From Prevotella sp. (GTDB lineage: Bacteria; Bacteroidota; Bacteroidia; Bacteroidales; Bacteroidaceae), in the NCBI GenBank assembly GCA_017964785.1, contig JAGCRH010000087.1:1-49850 (forward strand): a stretch of 49,850 nt of DNA. The letters run 5' to 3'. The notes beneath the pieces are model-generated. The model was not told the origin of the DNA. It worked only from the letters and a program-made list of their open reading frames with translations, and searched no databases. The translations under genes were made by a program, and so were the position numbers. This document shows positions 40,206-48,111 of the stretch, one piece after another. How positions within the stretch are numbered: the first letter of the stretch is position 1; each line of letters starts with the position of its first letter.

Positions 40206-41009
40206 TTAACAAAAGAAAACCCTCTTGGCAGTGTCTGTGGTGATGCGGGCTACCTCTTCCTCACTGACACCGTAGGCCTCGGCGAGTTTGCGGAGCACTT
40301 CAAGTACGAAGGCTGGTTCGTTGCGCTGACCACGATGGGGCACAGGAGCCATATAGGGGGCATCGGTTTCCATGACGATACGCTCCAACGGCACCGTCGC
40401 TGGCAGCACTTCCGGCAGATGCGACTTCTTGAAGGTGGACACCCCGCCGATGCCTAAGACGAAACCCTCAAACTGCAACAGTTCACGGGCCTCCTGCTCA
40501 TTGCCGGTAAAGCAATGGAACACCCCACCGGGGAGATCCTGCGCGCACCTTTTTAATATACCTACCATCTCGTTTTGTGCCTTGCGACAATGGATCATCA
40601 GGGGCAGACGGGATTCGACAGACCAGCGTACCTGTTCCTCGAAGGCGAGCAATTGTTCCTGTTCGAACTCACGGCTCCAATAGAAGTCGAGGCCTACCTC
40701 GCCGATGGCAATGGGGGACACCCCACCCCTAACCCCTCCCCTTAAAGGGGCGGGGAGTGCCTTGCGGATCTCCGTCAGTTGCTGCTGCCAGTCGGCACGG
40801 ACTTCTTCGGGGTGGAGACCCAGCATCGGATAGCAATAGCCTGGATATTGGGCACAGGTATCGAGGACGGTCTGACACGACTTCACATCGATGGCAGGAA
40901 GGAAGATGGCACTCACCCCAGCCTCCTTGGCACGGGCAACCACCTGTTCGCGGTCTTCCGCAAACTCCTCCCCATCCAGATGGCAGTGCGTATCGATATA
41001 TTGTATCAT
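40206..41009 (-). CDS. tatD: TatD family metal-dependent DNase/hydrolase
   Basis: 267 aa. Metal-site motifs of the TatD amidohydrolase family: DTHCHLD near residue 6, GEVGLDFYW (103-111), MIHCRKA, HCFTG and the late ETDAPYMAP. Cytoplasmic nuclease with proofreading or DNA-repair activity in studied members. Residues about 85-99 (LPAPLRGGVRGGVSP) are an insertion from a GC-rich repeat (40719-40755), just before the GEVGLDFY motif. Its ATG overlaps the stop of the TonB gene as ATGA. Confidence 0.92.
   Translation of the reverse strand: MIQYIDTHCHLDGEEFAEDREQVVARAKEAGVSAIFLPAIDVKSCQTVLDTCAQYPGYCYPMLGLHPEEVRADWQQQLTEIRKALPAPLRGGVRGGVSPIAIGEVGLDFYWSREFEQEQLLAFEEQVRWSVESRLPLMIHCRKAQNEMVGILKRCAQDLPGGVFHCFTGNEQEARELLQFEGFVLGIGGVSTFKKSHLPEVLPATVPLERIVMETDAPYMAPVPHRGQRNEPAFVLEVLRKLAEAYGVSEEEVARITTDTAKRVFFC
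40719..40755. repeat. GC-rich repeat inserted in frame in the tatD gene
   Basis: Contains CACCCCTAACCCCTCCCC next to CTTAAAGGGGCGGGG. Encodes PLRGGVRGG on the minus strand. Related to the element at 13044-13073 in the lyase gene, same orientation relative to coding and same frame. Confidence 0.75.
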
Positions 41010-41665
41010 AGTTTAAAAACAATCGGAATGCACACCTTCGTGCGACAGGGTTTGGCATTCATCAGCCCCGGTTGCCATTTCGGCATCATCCGGAGCACCC
41101 GCAGCGCCTCACGGTCACACTCCGTAGAGAGCCGTTCCACCACTTGGATATCCGACACCGAGCCGTCCTGGTTCACGATAAACTGCGCCACTACCCTGCC
41201 CTGCACCTTACGCTGCTGCGCCACAGCGGGATATTTCAGGTTCTTCGTCAACCACTTCATAAACTCGACGGCACCGCCCGGAAACTGCGGCAGATCCTCC
41301 ACCACACGGAAGTCCAACGGCTCGTTATACATATCCACCGCCTCCGGCAGTTCCTCCTGCTCCTCCACCTTGGGTTCTTCCTTCAAGGTGACGGGTTCCA
41401 GCACCTCCGGCGCAATCTCCACATCCTCCTCCACAAGGTTCAGTTCCTGCGAGGGTGGCATCTTCTCCTGCGGTTCCTGCGGAATCATCATCGGCACCTC
41501 GTCGTCCTCGCGGTGCAGGGGCGACAGTTCCATCTCCGCCTCCAAGTCGTCGGCATCCGCGTCAAAGAAAGCCCACCCCGTGCCGTCGGTGTTCCATTCC
41601 AGGGCCACCAGACAGAGGGCGAGGACGAGGATCAGTCCCAAGAGATATCTTGTCGTCGGGTTCAT
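41006..41665 (-). CDS. TonB-type energy transducer
   Basis: 219 aa. One N-terminal TM (YLLGLILVLALCLVAL), a Pro/Glu-rich periplasmic linker (about 60-125), and the TonB C-terminal domain with FMKWLTKNLKYPAVAQQRKVQGRVVAQFIVNQDGSV and the late MPKWQPGLMNAKPCRTKVCIPIVFKL. It couples ExbB/ExbD proton flow to outer-membrane receptors. Cotranscribed with tatD (4-bp overlap) and divergent from porQ through cassette copy 2. The ExbB/ExbD genes are 1 kb downstream, after tRNA-Ser. Confidence 0.92.
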   Translation of the reverse strand: MNPTTRYLLGLILVLALCLVALEWNTDGTGWAFFDADADDLEAEMELSPLHREDDEVPMMIPQEPQEKMPPSQELNLVEEDVEIAPEVLEPVTLKEEPKVEEQEELPEAVDMYNEPLDFRVVEDLPQFPGGAVEFMKWLTKNLKYPAVAQQRKVQGRVVAQFIVNQDGSVSDIQVVERLSTECDREALRVLRMMPKWQPGLMNAKPCRTKVCIPIVFKL

Positions 41666-41706
41666 AATAAAACCGCGTTTCTTCCGTTATATAATCAAAT
41701 CAACTG

Positions 41707-41766
41707 CAAAGGTAATAAATAATTCATAATTCATAATTCACAATTCACAATTATTTTGTAACTTTG
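41707..41766. promoter_or_regulatory. 60-bp bidirectional promoter cassette, copy 2 (TonB / porQ)
   Basis: Minus-strand -7 box TACCTTTG (41707-41714) for the TonB gene and plus-strand TAACTTTG (41759-41766) for porQ, 44 bp apart, the gap filled by five AATTCAT/AATTCAC heptamers (41721-41755). Same length as the cassette at 10002-10061, with about 10 mismatches in 60. Confidence 0.8.
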
Positions 41767-41794
41767 CAGCGAATTTAGAAAAGAAGTGAAACAA

Positions 41795-42775
41795 ATGGGC
41801 AAAAAACAGAGACTAAACAGTGTGTGGTGGCAGCGACTCCTGCTACTACTTTTCACTTTTCACTTTTCACTTCTCACTTCGCTGGCTCAGGAGTCTGAGA
41901 CAGCGTATAACTTCCTCCGTCTGCCGGTGAGTGCCCATGCGGCAGCATTAGGCGGCGAGAACATCTCCCTCAACGAGGACGATGCCACCCTCATCTTCCA
42001 CAACCCCGCCCTACTGAACTTCGTGGCCGACAAGACCATCAACCTCAACTACATGACCTACATGGAAGGGGCGAAGGTGGCCAGTGCCTCTTTCGTGAAA
42101 GGCATTGGCGAGAGGGCTTCGTGGGGCGTGACAGCCCAGTACTTGGATTACGGGAAGATGAAGCAGACCACCTACGACAATATCGAGATCGGCGAGTTTT
42201 CTGCCAAGGATATCTGCATCGGCGGTGCGTTTGCATACGCCCTCACCGAAAAGATCTCCGGCGGTATCACGGCAAAGTTCATCACTTCCAGCATCGCCGA
42301 CTACCACTCGATGGCAGTAGGCGTAGACCTCGGCCTGAACTATACCGACTCCATCGGCGACCTGAGCATTGCCATCGCCGCGAAGAACCTCGGCGGACAG
42401 GTAAAGGCCTACGACGATGAATTTGAAAAGATACCCTTCGACTTACAGGTAGGTGTCACCAAGCGCCTCACCAACTCCCCTTTCCGTTTCTCAGCAACGC
42501 TCTCCCGTCTGCACGACTGGGATCAGGGCTTCATCAAGCACCTCGCCGTAGGTGCCGATGTGCTGTTGTCAGAGACCATCTACCTGGCTGCGGGCTATAA
42601 TTTCCGTCGGGCCCACGAGATGAAGATCACCGATGGCGACGGTTCGAGCAATCACGGCGCAGGCCTCTCCCTCGGCGCAGGTATATCCCTGGAACGTTTC
42701 AAACTACACATCGGCTATGGCAAATACCACGTATCGGCTTATAGCCTGTTGTTCAACGCATCATACACCTTATGA
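41795..42775 (+). CDS. porQ: PorQ-like type IX secretion protein
   Basis: 326 aa. Signal peptide to about residue 32 ([18 protein letters not shown]), whose core is encoded by a heptamer repeat. The mature part begins [20 protein letters not shown], the typical PorV/PorQ opening, and is an outer-membrane beta-barrel to the end (LLFNASYTL). PorQ is an accessory of the T9SS attachment complex in Bacteroidetes. I take the ATG at 41795; a GTG three codons upstream is also in frame. It overlaps cmk as ATGA, a gene pair I recall from other Bacteroidales. Confidence 0.85.
   Translation: MGKKQRLNSVWWQRLLLLLFTFHFSLLTSLAQESETAYNFLRLPVSAHAAALGGENISLNEDDATLIFHNPALLNFVADKTINLNYMTYMEGAKVASASFVKGIGERASWGVTAQYLDYGKMKQTTYDNIEIGEFSAKDICIGGAFAYALTEKISGGITAKFITSSIADYHSMAVGVDLGLNYTDSIGDLSIAIAAKNLGGQVKAYDDEFEKIPFDLQVGVTKRLTNSPFRFSATLSRLHDWDQGFIKHLAVGADVLLSETIYLAAGYNFRRAHEMKITDGDGSSNHGAGLSLGAGISLERFKLHIGYGKYHVSAYSLLFNASYTL
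41850..41877. repeat. Four heptamers (TTTTCAC type) inside the porQ signal-peptide region
   Basis: TTTTCAC at 41850, 41857 and 41864, and TTCTCAC at 41871. They encode the hydrophobic core [10 protein letters not shown] gain or loss of one unit would shift the frame of the remaining gene. Confidence 0.85.
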
Positions 42776-43464
42776 AAAAGATTACCATAGCCATCGACGG
42801 CCACAGTTCGTGCGGAAAGAGCACGATGGCCAAGGATCTGGCCCGTGAAATCGGTTACGTCTATGTCGATACCGGAGCCATGTACCGTAGCGTCACCCTC
42901 TATGCCCTGCGCAAGGGTCTCTTCGAGGACGACGGCAGCGTGAAGACGGAAGCCCTCGAACAGGAGATGCCCAACATCCACATCTCCTTCCAGTTCAATC
43001 CCGAGACGGGTCGCCCCGACACCTACCTCAACGGCGAATACGTGGAGAAGGAAATACGCTCCTTGGAGGTCTCCAGCCATGTCAGTCCCATTGCCGCCAT
43101 CGGCTTCGTGCGCCGTGCCCTCGTGGCCCAACAGCAGCAGATGGGCAAGGACAAGGGCGTTGTCATGGACGGACGCGACATCGGCACGGTGGTATTCCCC
43201 GATGCCGAACTGAAAGTCTTCGTCACCGCCTCCGCCAAGGTCCGTGCCCAGCGCCGCTACGATGAACTGCAAGCCAAGGGTATGCCTGCCGACTTCGACG
43301 ACATCCTGAAAAACGTGGAGGAGCGCGACTACATCGACTCCCACCGCGAGGAGTCGCCCCTGCGCCAGGCGGAAGATGCCATCCTCCTCGACAATTCCGA
43401 GATGACCATCCCGGAACAAAAGGCCTGGCTGCTGGAGCAGTACAATAGAATCGTTTCAGCATAG
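42772..43464 (+). CDS. cmk: Cytidylate kinase
   Basis: 230 aa. P-loop [15 protein letters not shown] at the N-terminus, the motif [16 protein letters not shown] and the later [20 protein letters not shown] are characteristic of cmk. It phosphorylates CMP and dCMP in the cytoplasm. The family is about 220-230 aa long. Starts within the porQ stop codon (ATGA), so its translation is likely coupled to porQ. Confidence 0.97.
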   Translation: MKKITIAIDGHSSCGKSTMAKDLAREIGYVYVDTGAMYRSVTLYALRKGLFEDDGSVKTEALEQEMPNIHISFQFNPETGRPDTYLNGEYVEKEIRSLEVSSHVSPIAAIGFVRRALVAQQQQMGKDKGVVMDGRDIGTVVFPDAELKVFVTASAKVRAQRRYDELQAKGMPADFDDILKNVEERDYIDSHREESPLRQAEDAILLDNSEMTIPEQKAWLLEQYNRIVSA

Positions 43465-43490
43465 AGACGTACAGGTATCGTAGCAAATAT

Positions 43491-43547
43491 TAGTACTGTC
43501 GTAACGATGCAATAGTACTGTCGTAATTTTCGTTAGTACTGTCGTAA
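43491..43547. repeat. Three direct repeats TAGTACTGTCGTAA at 21-22 bp period
   Basis: The 14-mer TAGTACTGTCGTAA occurs exactly at 43491-43504, 43513-43526 and 43534-43547. The spacing is close to two helical turns, as in operators or iterons. They lie 27 bp after cmk, in the gap before a convergent gene. Confidence 0.9.
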
Positions 43548-43617
43548 CAAAATCCATCCTTCTCACGCGCGTGCGCGTCTATTTGTCATATCCACTTTTT
43601 ATCCTACCTATCCCGCC

Positions 43618-43656
43618 TATCCCACACCTAAAGTAAAAATTCTTACGTGTGGGATA
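43618..43656. other. Long-loop hairpin flanked by CG-rich alternating tracts
   Basis: TATCCCACAC (43618-43627) pairs with GTGTGGGATA (43647-43656), 19-nt loop. On each side is an alternating purine/pyrimidine ACGCGCG-type tract (43564-43577 and about 43693-43706). There is no T-run, so a terminator role is not clear. The flanking tracts could adopt Z-form DNA. Confidence 0.6.
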
Positions 43657-43687
43657 AGCGAGATGAGCGGGTTGTTTTTCGCTTTCC

Positions 43688-44698
43688 CTAGTACGCACGC
43701 GCGCGTAAAAGGAGGGCCGTCTGGAGGAGGCAATGACGGATGCCAAGAAAGTCTAGTTGGATCAACCTGATCGATTCAGGCGTAGAATCGCTGTTGCGGA
43801 CGATCCTTCCATCAGGTGAAACGATACAATAGGCATCCAAGGATTTGCTGATGCCCATGGTTTTATTGAAATCTTTAATCCAGTCTCTGCGGCTTGTCAT
43901 GTTGTAATAATAATGTTCGCCTTGCAACTTCGTAAAATAGCGCAGCCAGTTAGCGTTATCCCATCCGGCATACTTGTGCTTCAAATCTATATTGCTATTA
44001 TAGACATTCACCCACACGATATCAAGGTCAGCCAGTTCACGTTGTAACGGTAAAATAACATTCTTCACAATTTCCGAGTTGACGTATTGCAAAAAATGGA
44101 CAAAGATAGTATGTCCACGATAACGCTCACACAGCGTCTGGAAGACCAACGAGTCGGGGATGCCCTTTAAGGTGTCACCAACGATTTCTTTCAACACCAA
44201 TCTGTTATATTCCTCACGGTAGATGTTCTGCCACGCCAGCAACCATTGTTGATAGGCGGGAGGCAGATTGGCCAATGTCTCGGCAATCTCATCAATGTCG
44301 AGCAGCCTGAACTCATTGCTCATCTGATCCCGTAATTTCCAGATGGTTTTCTCACGGGCAATAAAATCCGGGAGGAGTGTACCGATTTTGATATTGAAAT
44401 CTAATAAATCACTTAGGTCTGGACAATAGACCATCTTAGGGTCTTTGATGAGTCGCTCGAAAGCATCCAGTTCCGCAACTACCGCATCGCGCTGCCAGGC
44501 AATCAGCCTCTCTTTGGCTTCTGGGGATTCATTGGCCACGTTATTAAGTTCTCTTGGTGGGGTCGTCGATACTCGCCTAACTGTTTGTATCTGCCAGCAT
44601 AGCCTGACCAGTTCCTTCATGGCTGGCGACCATTGCTCTTCAACCTTCATCGTGTCGAGTTCGGCCATCCGCAGTTCCAGTTGTTTGGTAGGCAGCAT
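43688..44698 (-). pseudogene. Degenerate thioredoxin-like protein, probably 5'-truncated
   Basis: 336 aa from the first ATG. Residues about 190-310 have a thioredoxin-like pattern (GHTIFVHFLQYVNSEIVKNVILPLQRELADLDIVWVNVYN, then DAYCIVSPDGRIV), as in C-terminal domains of TlpA-type proteins, but the position of the WCxxC motif holds YVNSE, so no redox centre. The same frame continues upstream of the ATG as apparent coding sequence (FIEKYFKNIYTDGEEWEHEKAILA) to a TAA at 44792-44794 with no start codon. This suggests a longer gene that has lost its beginning. Function not predicted. A full-length protein with altered start is possible. Confidence 0.55.
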
Positions 44699-44800
44699 TG
44701 CCAGAATAGCCTTTTCATGTTCCCATTCTTCTCCGTCCGTATAGATATTCTTGAAGTACTTTTCGATGAATGTTTTATGATAAAAGATTCTTTAACTTTC

Positions 44801-44834
44801 ATTATTAGTAATTCTGTGGCGATTATTAGTAATT
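44801..44834. repeat. Two direct repeats ATTATTAGTAATT at 21-bp period
   Basis: Copies at 44801-44813 and 44822-44834, upstream of the VapB-like promoter. Possible operator. The rest of the 44699-44922 gap holds the upstream remnant of the degenerate gene and the -7 box. Confidence 0.7.
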
Positions 44835-44889
44835 AACGCACAAGGTGAACATTTCCTCGGGAAAATATGGAAGTTTCAGAAATAGTTTG

Positions 44890-44897
44890 TATCTTTG
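44890..44897 (+). promoter_or_regulatory. -7 box (TATCTTTG) of the VapBC-like module
   Basis: TATCTTTG, 25 bp before the ATG at 44923, so the longer open frame starting at 44845 is not used. No TTTG at the expected -33 spacing. Confidence 0.6.
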
Positions 44898-44922
44898 CAG
44901 CCAGAATAAATACATTACTATT

Positions 44923-45237
44923 ATGACAGCAATAGAGTTACGTGCGGAATTGTTCCGCGAGATGAGTCCGCTTCTTGACAATGAGTCGGCGATGACTAAG
45001 ATGTTGGCTTTTGTGAAGTCGTTGGTTCCTGCAAAAAAGACAAAGGCTGAAACTGAATGGGCAAATCGCTTCGCAGGTGCTTGGAAAGATAGTCGTTCGG
45101 CAGAAGAAATAATTAGTGATATCCGCGAGAGCAGGACAAATAACAGCAGAGATATTGAATTATGTAAAAATATCTGCTTGACACAAGCATCTGTGTATTC
45201 CTCTTCCGCAATAACCACGATGTCGCTCAACGGTTGA
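44923..45237 (+). CDS. VapB-like antitoxin with a read-through C-terminal extension
   Basis: 104 aa. MTAIELRAELFREMSPLLDN begins a helical protein rich in charged residues (WANRFAGAWKDSRSAEEIISDIRESRTNN), as in antitoxins paired with PIN toxins. After the RDIEL segment (about residue 80), where such antitoxins usually stop within the toxin's ATG, the frame continues for 24 more residues to 45237. This follows from a 3-bp change at 45162-45167 that removed the stop. The extension reads across the beginning of the toxin gene in another frame. The protein may still bind DNA; partner binding is uncertain. Confidence 0.65.
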   Translation: MTAIELRAELFREMSPLLDNESAMTKMLAFVKSLVPAKKTKAETEWANRFAGAWKDSRSAEEIISDIRESRTNNSRDIELCKNICLTQASVYSSSAITTMSLNG

Positions 45238-45560
45238 ACAAGATTGGTCGTGATCGTTGTTTCATCTGCGATGTGGTGCTGGCTGAGTTACGCTACGGTG
45301 CTTACAAGAGTTATCGAACGGAGGAGAATCTGAAGTTGATTGACGATTTCGTAAAGGAAATAAAGGTTCTGCCTTTTGCCAATAGCATCGATGTTTATGC
45401 CCAAGAGAAGTTGCGTCTGAAAGACAGTGGAAAGCCTATTGAGGATTTTGACCTTCTCATAGGTTGCGCTGCGAAGGCTGCTGGTCTGACGGTTGTCACT
45501 CACAATATAAAGCACTTTAATCATATCGAAGGACTAGATATAGAGGATTGGGTAAAATGA
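45162..45560 (+). pseudogene. VapC-like PIN-domain toxin, broken by a stop at codon 2
   Basis: The sequence ATG (45162) is followed at once by TAA, then by an intact PIN frame: KYLLDTSICVFLFRNN, AELRYGAYKS and PIEDFDLLIGCAAKAAGLTVVTHN, with the catalytic acidic residues. About 130 codons remain open to 45560. Internal starts exist only at TTG 45234, which would lose the N-terminal Asp of the active site. The toxin is therefore probably not made in active form. A sequencing error is an alternative. Confidence 0.8.
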
Positions 45561-45711
45561 GAGGCTTGTACCTTGAAGTTACCCACTTATGACAAGAAGG
45601 TTTTTACAACTCAACTCAATGGCACATTTTGGCCCTTGGGACGAGCCAATCGTTGTAGGTGTGACATTCATCTTGGTGTCCGGGAGGTACAAGACAAAAA
45701 ATCCGCTCATC

Positions 45712-45745
45712 TTTGCACGACTTTCAAATAAAAATGCTATCTTTG
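45712..45745 (+). promoter_or_regulatory. Promoter of the ECF sigma operon
   Basis: TTTG (45712-45715), 22-bp spacer, TATCTTTG (45738-45745), with the ATG at 45810. The spacing is one base over the usual range. The 45561-45809 gap otherwise shows no gene I can support: a 68-codon frame (45589-45795) overlaps this promoter and has no recognisable family. Confidence 0.55.
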
Positions 45746-45809
45746 CATCGGTTGCCTTGCAATGTTTTCCCACTTTTATGCGTATATATAGATAAAGACC
45801 GAATTGAGA

Positions 45810-46367
45810 ATGACCGAAACCGAAGTCAATCTGACAGAGGGCCTACTGAGACAGGATCGCAGTGCCCAGCAACAGATGCTCGACTGCTATGGACGTGATG
45901 TCTTTGCACAGATTGCGAGACTCATACCTGCCATCGAGGATGCCGAGGAGGTATATCAGGATGTCTTCGTGAAGGTCTTTAAGCATATCGGAAAATATGA
46001 TGCGAAGCAATCATCGCTGCGGACATGGGTGTCGCGAATAGCCTATCACGAGGCGATCAGTTTTCTGAGAAGGAAGCCGGCGGCGGTAGTATCCTACGAG
46101 GAGAAAGGCATCGATGCCTACGCCCTGACGGATGCGGAAGTGGAAGAGACCTTCGGACAGCCCAACGCCGAAACGGTACAGTTGATCAGGGCCGCCCTGA
46201 AGCATCTGCCGCCAGACGAGAGAGCCATCATCACCATGTTCTATTACGAGGAGATGAGCCTGAAAGAGATTGCCTACGTGACGGCATCGATACCCACGAC
46301 CATCGCCTCGAAACTGAGCAGGACAAGACGGAAACTTTGTAGAATCATCAAAATGATACAGTCATGA
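45810..46367 (+). CDS. ECF RNA polymerase sigma factor
   Basis: 185 aa from the ATG (a TTG lies two codons upstream). Region 2: AEEVYQDVFVKVFKHIGKYDAKQSSLRTWVSRIAYHEAISFLRRK; region 4: RAALKHLPPDERAIITMFYYEEMSLKEIAYV, then a helix-turn-helix ending IASKLSRTRRKL. It directs RNA polymerase to its own set of promoters. The neighbouring anti-sigma gene overlaps it by 4 bp (ATGA), so the pair is translated together. Unlike the gene at 319-1839, this one is a normal stand-alone sigma. Confidence 0.95.
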   Translation: MTETEVNLTEGLLRQDRSAQQQMLDCYGRDVFAQIARLIPAIEDAEEVYQDVFVKVFKHIGKYDAKQSSLRTWVSRIAYHEAISFLRRKPAAVVSYEEKGIDAYALTDAEVEETFGQPNAETVQLIRAALKHLPPDERAIITMFYYEEMSLKEIAYVTASIPTTIASKLSRTRRKLCRIIKMIQS

Positions 46368-46969
46368 AAGAGGAAGAGATGAGCCACCTACGACAGCAAG
46401 ACCAGAACCTGCGGGATGCCCTCCGGCAGGAAGAGGCGGCACTGCCCCAGATGCCTGCCGACCTGAACGCCCGACTGATGCAGCGGATGGAGAGCGAGCA
46501 GCCGAAGCAGCACCGCACGCTGTGGCGGTGGATGGCGGCAGCAGCCTGTCTATTATTATTAATAGGTATAGGCTATACGTTGCTGCCCCAACAGCAGCAG
46601 GACGAGCCATTGGTGGCCCAGCAGTCCGTAAAGCCGCAGACGGAAGCACCGAAGGCGGAGCAGGAACCGCAGGCAGAGCCGCAGCAGGAAACCGTCAGTC
46701 CGCAGGTGACGGAAAAAGCGGAAAAAGCATCCGCACACGTCGGACAAAAAGTCCGCACAGGACGGAAAAAAGTCCAGAGAGCCCAGCAGCCGCAAGCCAT
46801 CCCAGAGACACAGGAGGAGGCCACCCCTGAGACGCCGGAGCGGATGCCAGACATGATGCCAGACCCCTTCCTCGTGGCTGAGATGCAAGCCCAGCAGATC
46901 CGCACCCGCGGTATGCGGCTGGAAAGGGAAATCAAACAACAGTTGAATATTAAAGACAGACCATTATGA
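46364..46969 (+). CDS. Anti-sigma-type single-pass membrane protein
   Basis: 201 aa. The cytoplasmic N-terminus (MKEEEMSHLRQQ, then LPQMPADLNARLMQRM) precedes one TM helix at about 54-74 (LWRWMAAAACLLLLIGIGYTL). The outside part is a Gln/Glu/Pro/Lys-rich disordered linker (80-165) and a short helical end. A 22-bp minisatellite (46719-46784) encodes part of the linker. The position right after a sigma factor gene, with ATGA overlaps on both sides, suggests it holds the sigma factor at the membrane; binding is inferred. Confidence 0.8.
   Translation: MKEEEMSHLRQQDQNLRDALRQEEAALPQMPADLNARLMQRMESEQPKQHRTLWRWMAAAACLLLLIGIGYTLLPQQQQDEPLVAQQSVKPQTEAPKAEQEPQAEPQQETVSPQVTEKAEKASAHVGQKVRTGRKKVQRAQQPQAIPETQEEATPETPERMPDMMPDPFLVAEMQAQQIRTRGMRLEREIKQQLNIKDRPL
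46719..46784. repeat. 22-bp tandem repeat inside the anti-sigma gene
   Basis: Units at 46719-46740, 46741-46762 and 46763-46784, each beginning CGGA; a weaker copy precedes at 46697. Unit 46741-46762 matches the units at 1121-1164 in the sigma/barrel gene at 18 to 19 of 22 positions. Since 22 is not divisible by 3, each unit is read in a different frame. Confidence 0.75.
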
Positions 46970-48066
46970 ACAGAGTCTATACACTTTTATGCTTGCTCGC
47001 ACTGGCAGCGACAGCATTCGGACAGAAGGCCAATCCGCGCCTCTGCCAGTTGGATGAATATTTCAAGAAGCAGGGGCACTATGGAGTCATCCACTCTCAA
47101 AACAACGGTATCGGCATCTCTCACACATGGCAGATTTTCTTTCAGTCAGGGTTAGTGCTTTTCCACGAGGGTGTGAACAATGAGACGCTCAATCGTGTGG
47201 TTTCAGAAAAAGACAGCGTCGATGCCATTTGTCAACAACTGATGCCAAGTGTCATCGACACCATACGCAACGTTTTGGCCAGCGTGAGAAAAGATGCTTC
47301 GGAGAGTTACATGTACGAATACCACAAAGACGGGAAGGATACCATCAGGTACACGCTGGCATTTCGCTCTGACAACGGTAATAACCAAGAGGCGGTCTAT
47401 TTTGAAAGCGAATCTGGCGAAAGCATCATTGGTGCGGAAGGTGCCTCTACCAGTACCTTCAAGTTAAATTATGCGCCTCGAACCAATGCTAATTACTATC
47501 ATGAATATACGGAGCCCAGAGGTGTTCCGTACGAGGATTTGAAGCAACTTGATATCGCCGCTGTCAGGACATTGATAGAGCCCAAGCTGGAATCTGTCAA
47601 GCAATACAAGGGCGCGAAGACCTATCCCGTCTATTGGCAGCACGACGTGGGATGCGATGACCACCTCGGCCCCGACGGCAACCTGATGGCGTGGTTTTGG
47701 CGCCCTGGCGATCATGCGGGTCTGACCACTGGCACCCATTATTTCCTCCCTGCCCAGTATGAGCAGGAGGGAGAGATGCTGTATCAGCAGATTGACTCAC
47801 TGGCCCACAACTACGTGAACAACCATCCCGAACAACGCTATAATTACCTCTATTACGCTTCGAACCCCAACTTATACGAACTCCATAACATCCTCAGTTC
47901 AGAAGATCTTGGACACAGCGAAGACGTCTATTATCTCGGCTACTACCGCAATGACGAAGGCCTCCACATCCTCTCAGTCACCACAAAGGGCGAACTCTGG
48001 ATACCCAAAGAGTGGACAAAGATAAAGCGCTGGGTAAACGAGAAAAAGACATACAGGAAGAATTGA
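46966..48066 (+). CDS. Secreted protein of the sigma operon, paralog 1
   Basis: 366 aa with signal peptide MNRVYTLLCLLALAATAFGQ. I recognise no family. It shares the opening (RLCQLDEYFKKQGH), the GLTTGTHYFLPAQY and SLAHNYVNNH segments and the GLHILSVTTKGELWIPKEW region with the following gene, so the two are paralogs. Coupled to the anti-sigma gene by an ATGA overlap, it is probably under the control of the operon's sigma factor. Likely periplasmic or outer-membrane associated. Confidence 0.75.
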   Translation: MNRVYTLLCLLALAATAFGQKANPRLCQLDEYFKKQGHYGVIHSQNNGIGISHTWQIFFQSGLVLFHEGVNNETLNRVVSEKDSVDAICQQLMPSVIDTIRNVLASVRKDASESYMYEYHKDGKDTIRYTLAFRSDNGNNQEAVYFESESGESIIGAEGASTSTFKLNYAPRTNANYYHEYTEPRGVPYEDLKQLDIAAVRTLIEPKLESVKQYKGAKTYPVYWQHDVGCDDHLGPDGNLMAWFWRPGDHAGLTTGTHYFLPAQYEQEGEMLYQQIDSLAHNYVNNHPEQRYNYLYYASNPNLYELHNILSSEDLGHSEDVYYLGYYRNDEGLHILSVTTKGELWIPKEWTKIKRWVNEKKTYRKN

Positions 48067-48100
48067 AGAGTTGAAAAATTGAAGAATTGAAGAATTGAAA
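48061..48100. repeat. Tandem AT-rich octamers (GAAGAATT type) between the two paralogs
   Basis: Four octamers from 48065 (GAAGAGTT, GAAAAATT and two GAAGAATT). They cover the stop codon of paralog 1 and the region just before the second gene. Confidence 0.75.
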
Positions 48101-48111
48101 TGCCATACATT

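Noticed and set aside
43491..43547. Operator of the convergent gene or of cmk
   Set aside because: It lies 3' of both genes and no -7 box follows it on either strand.
45589..45795. Small protein gene in the gap before the sigma operon
   Set aside because: No family recognised, and the sigma promoter lies within it. Cannot be excluded, but not supported.
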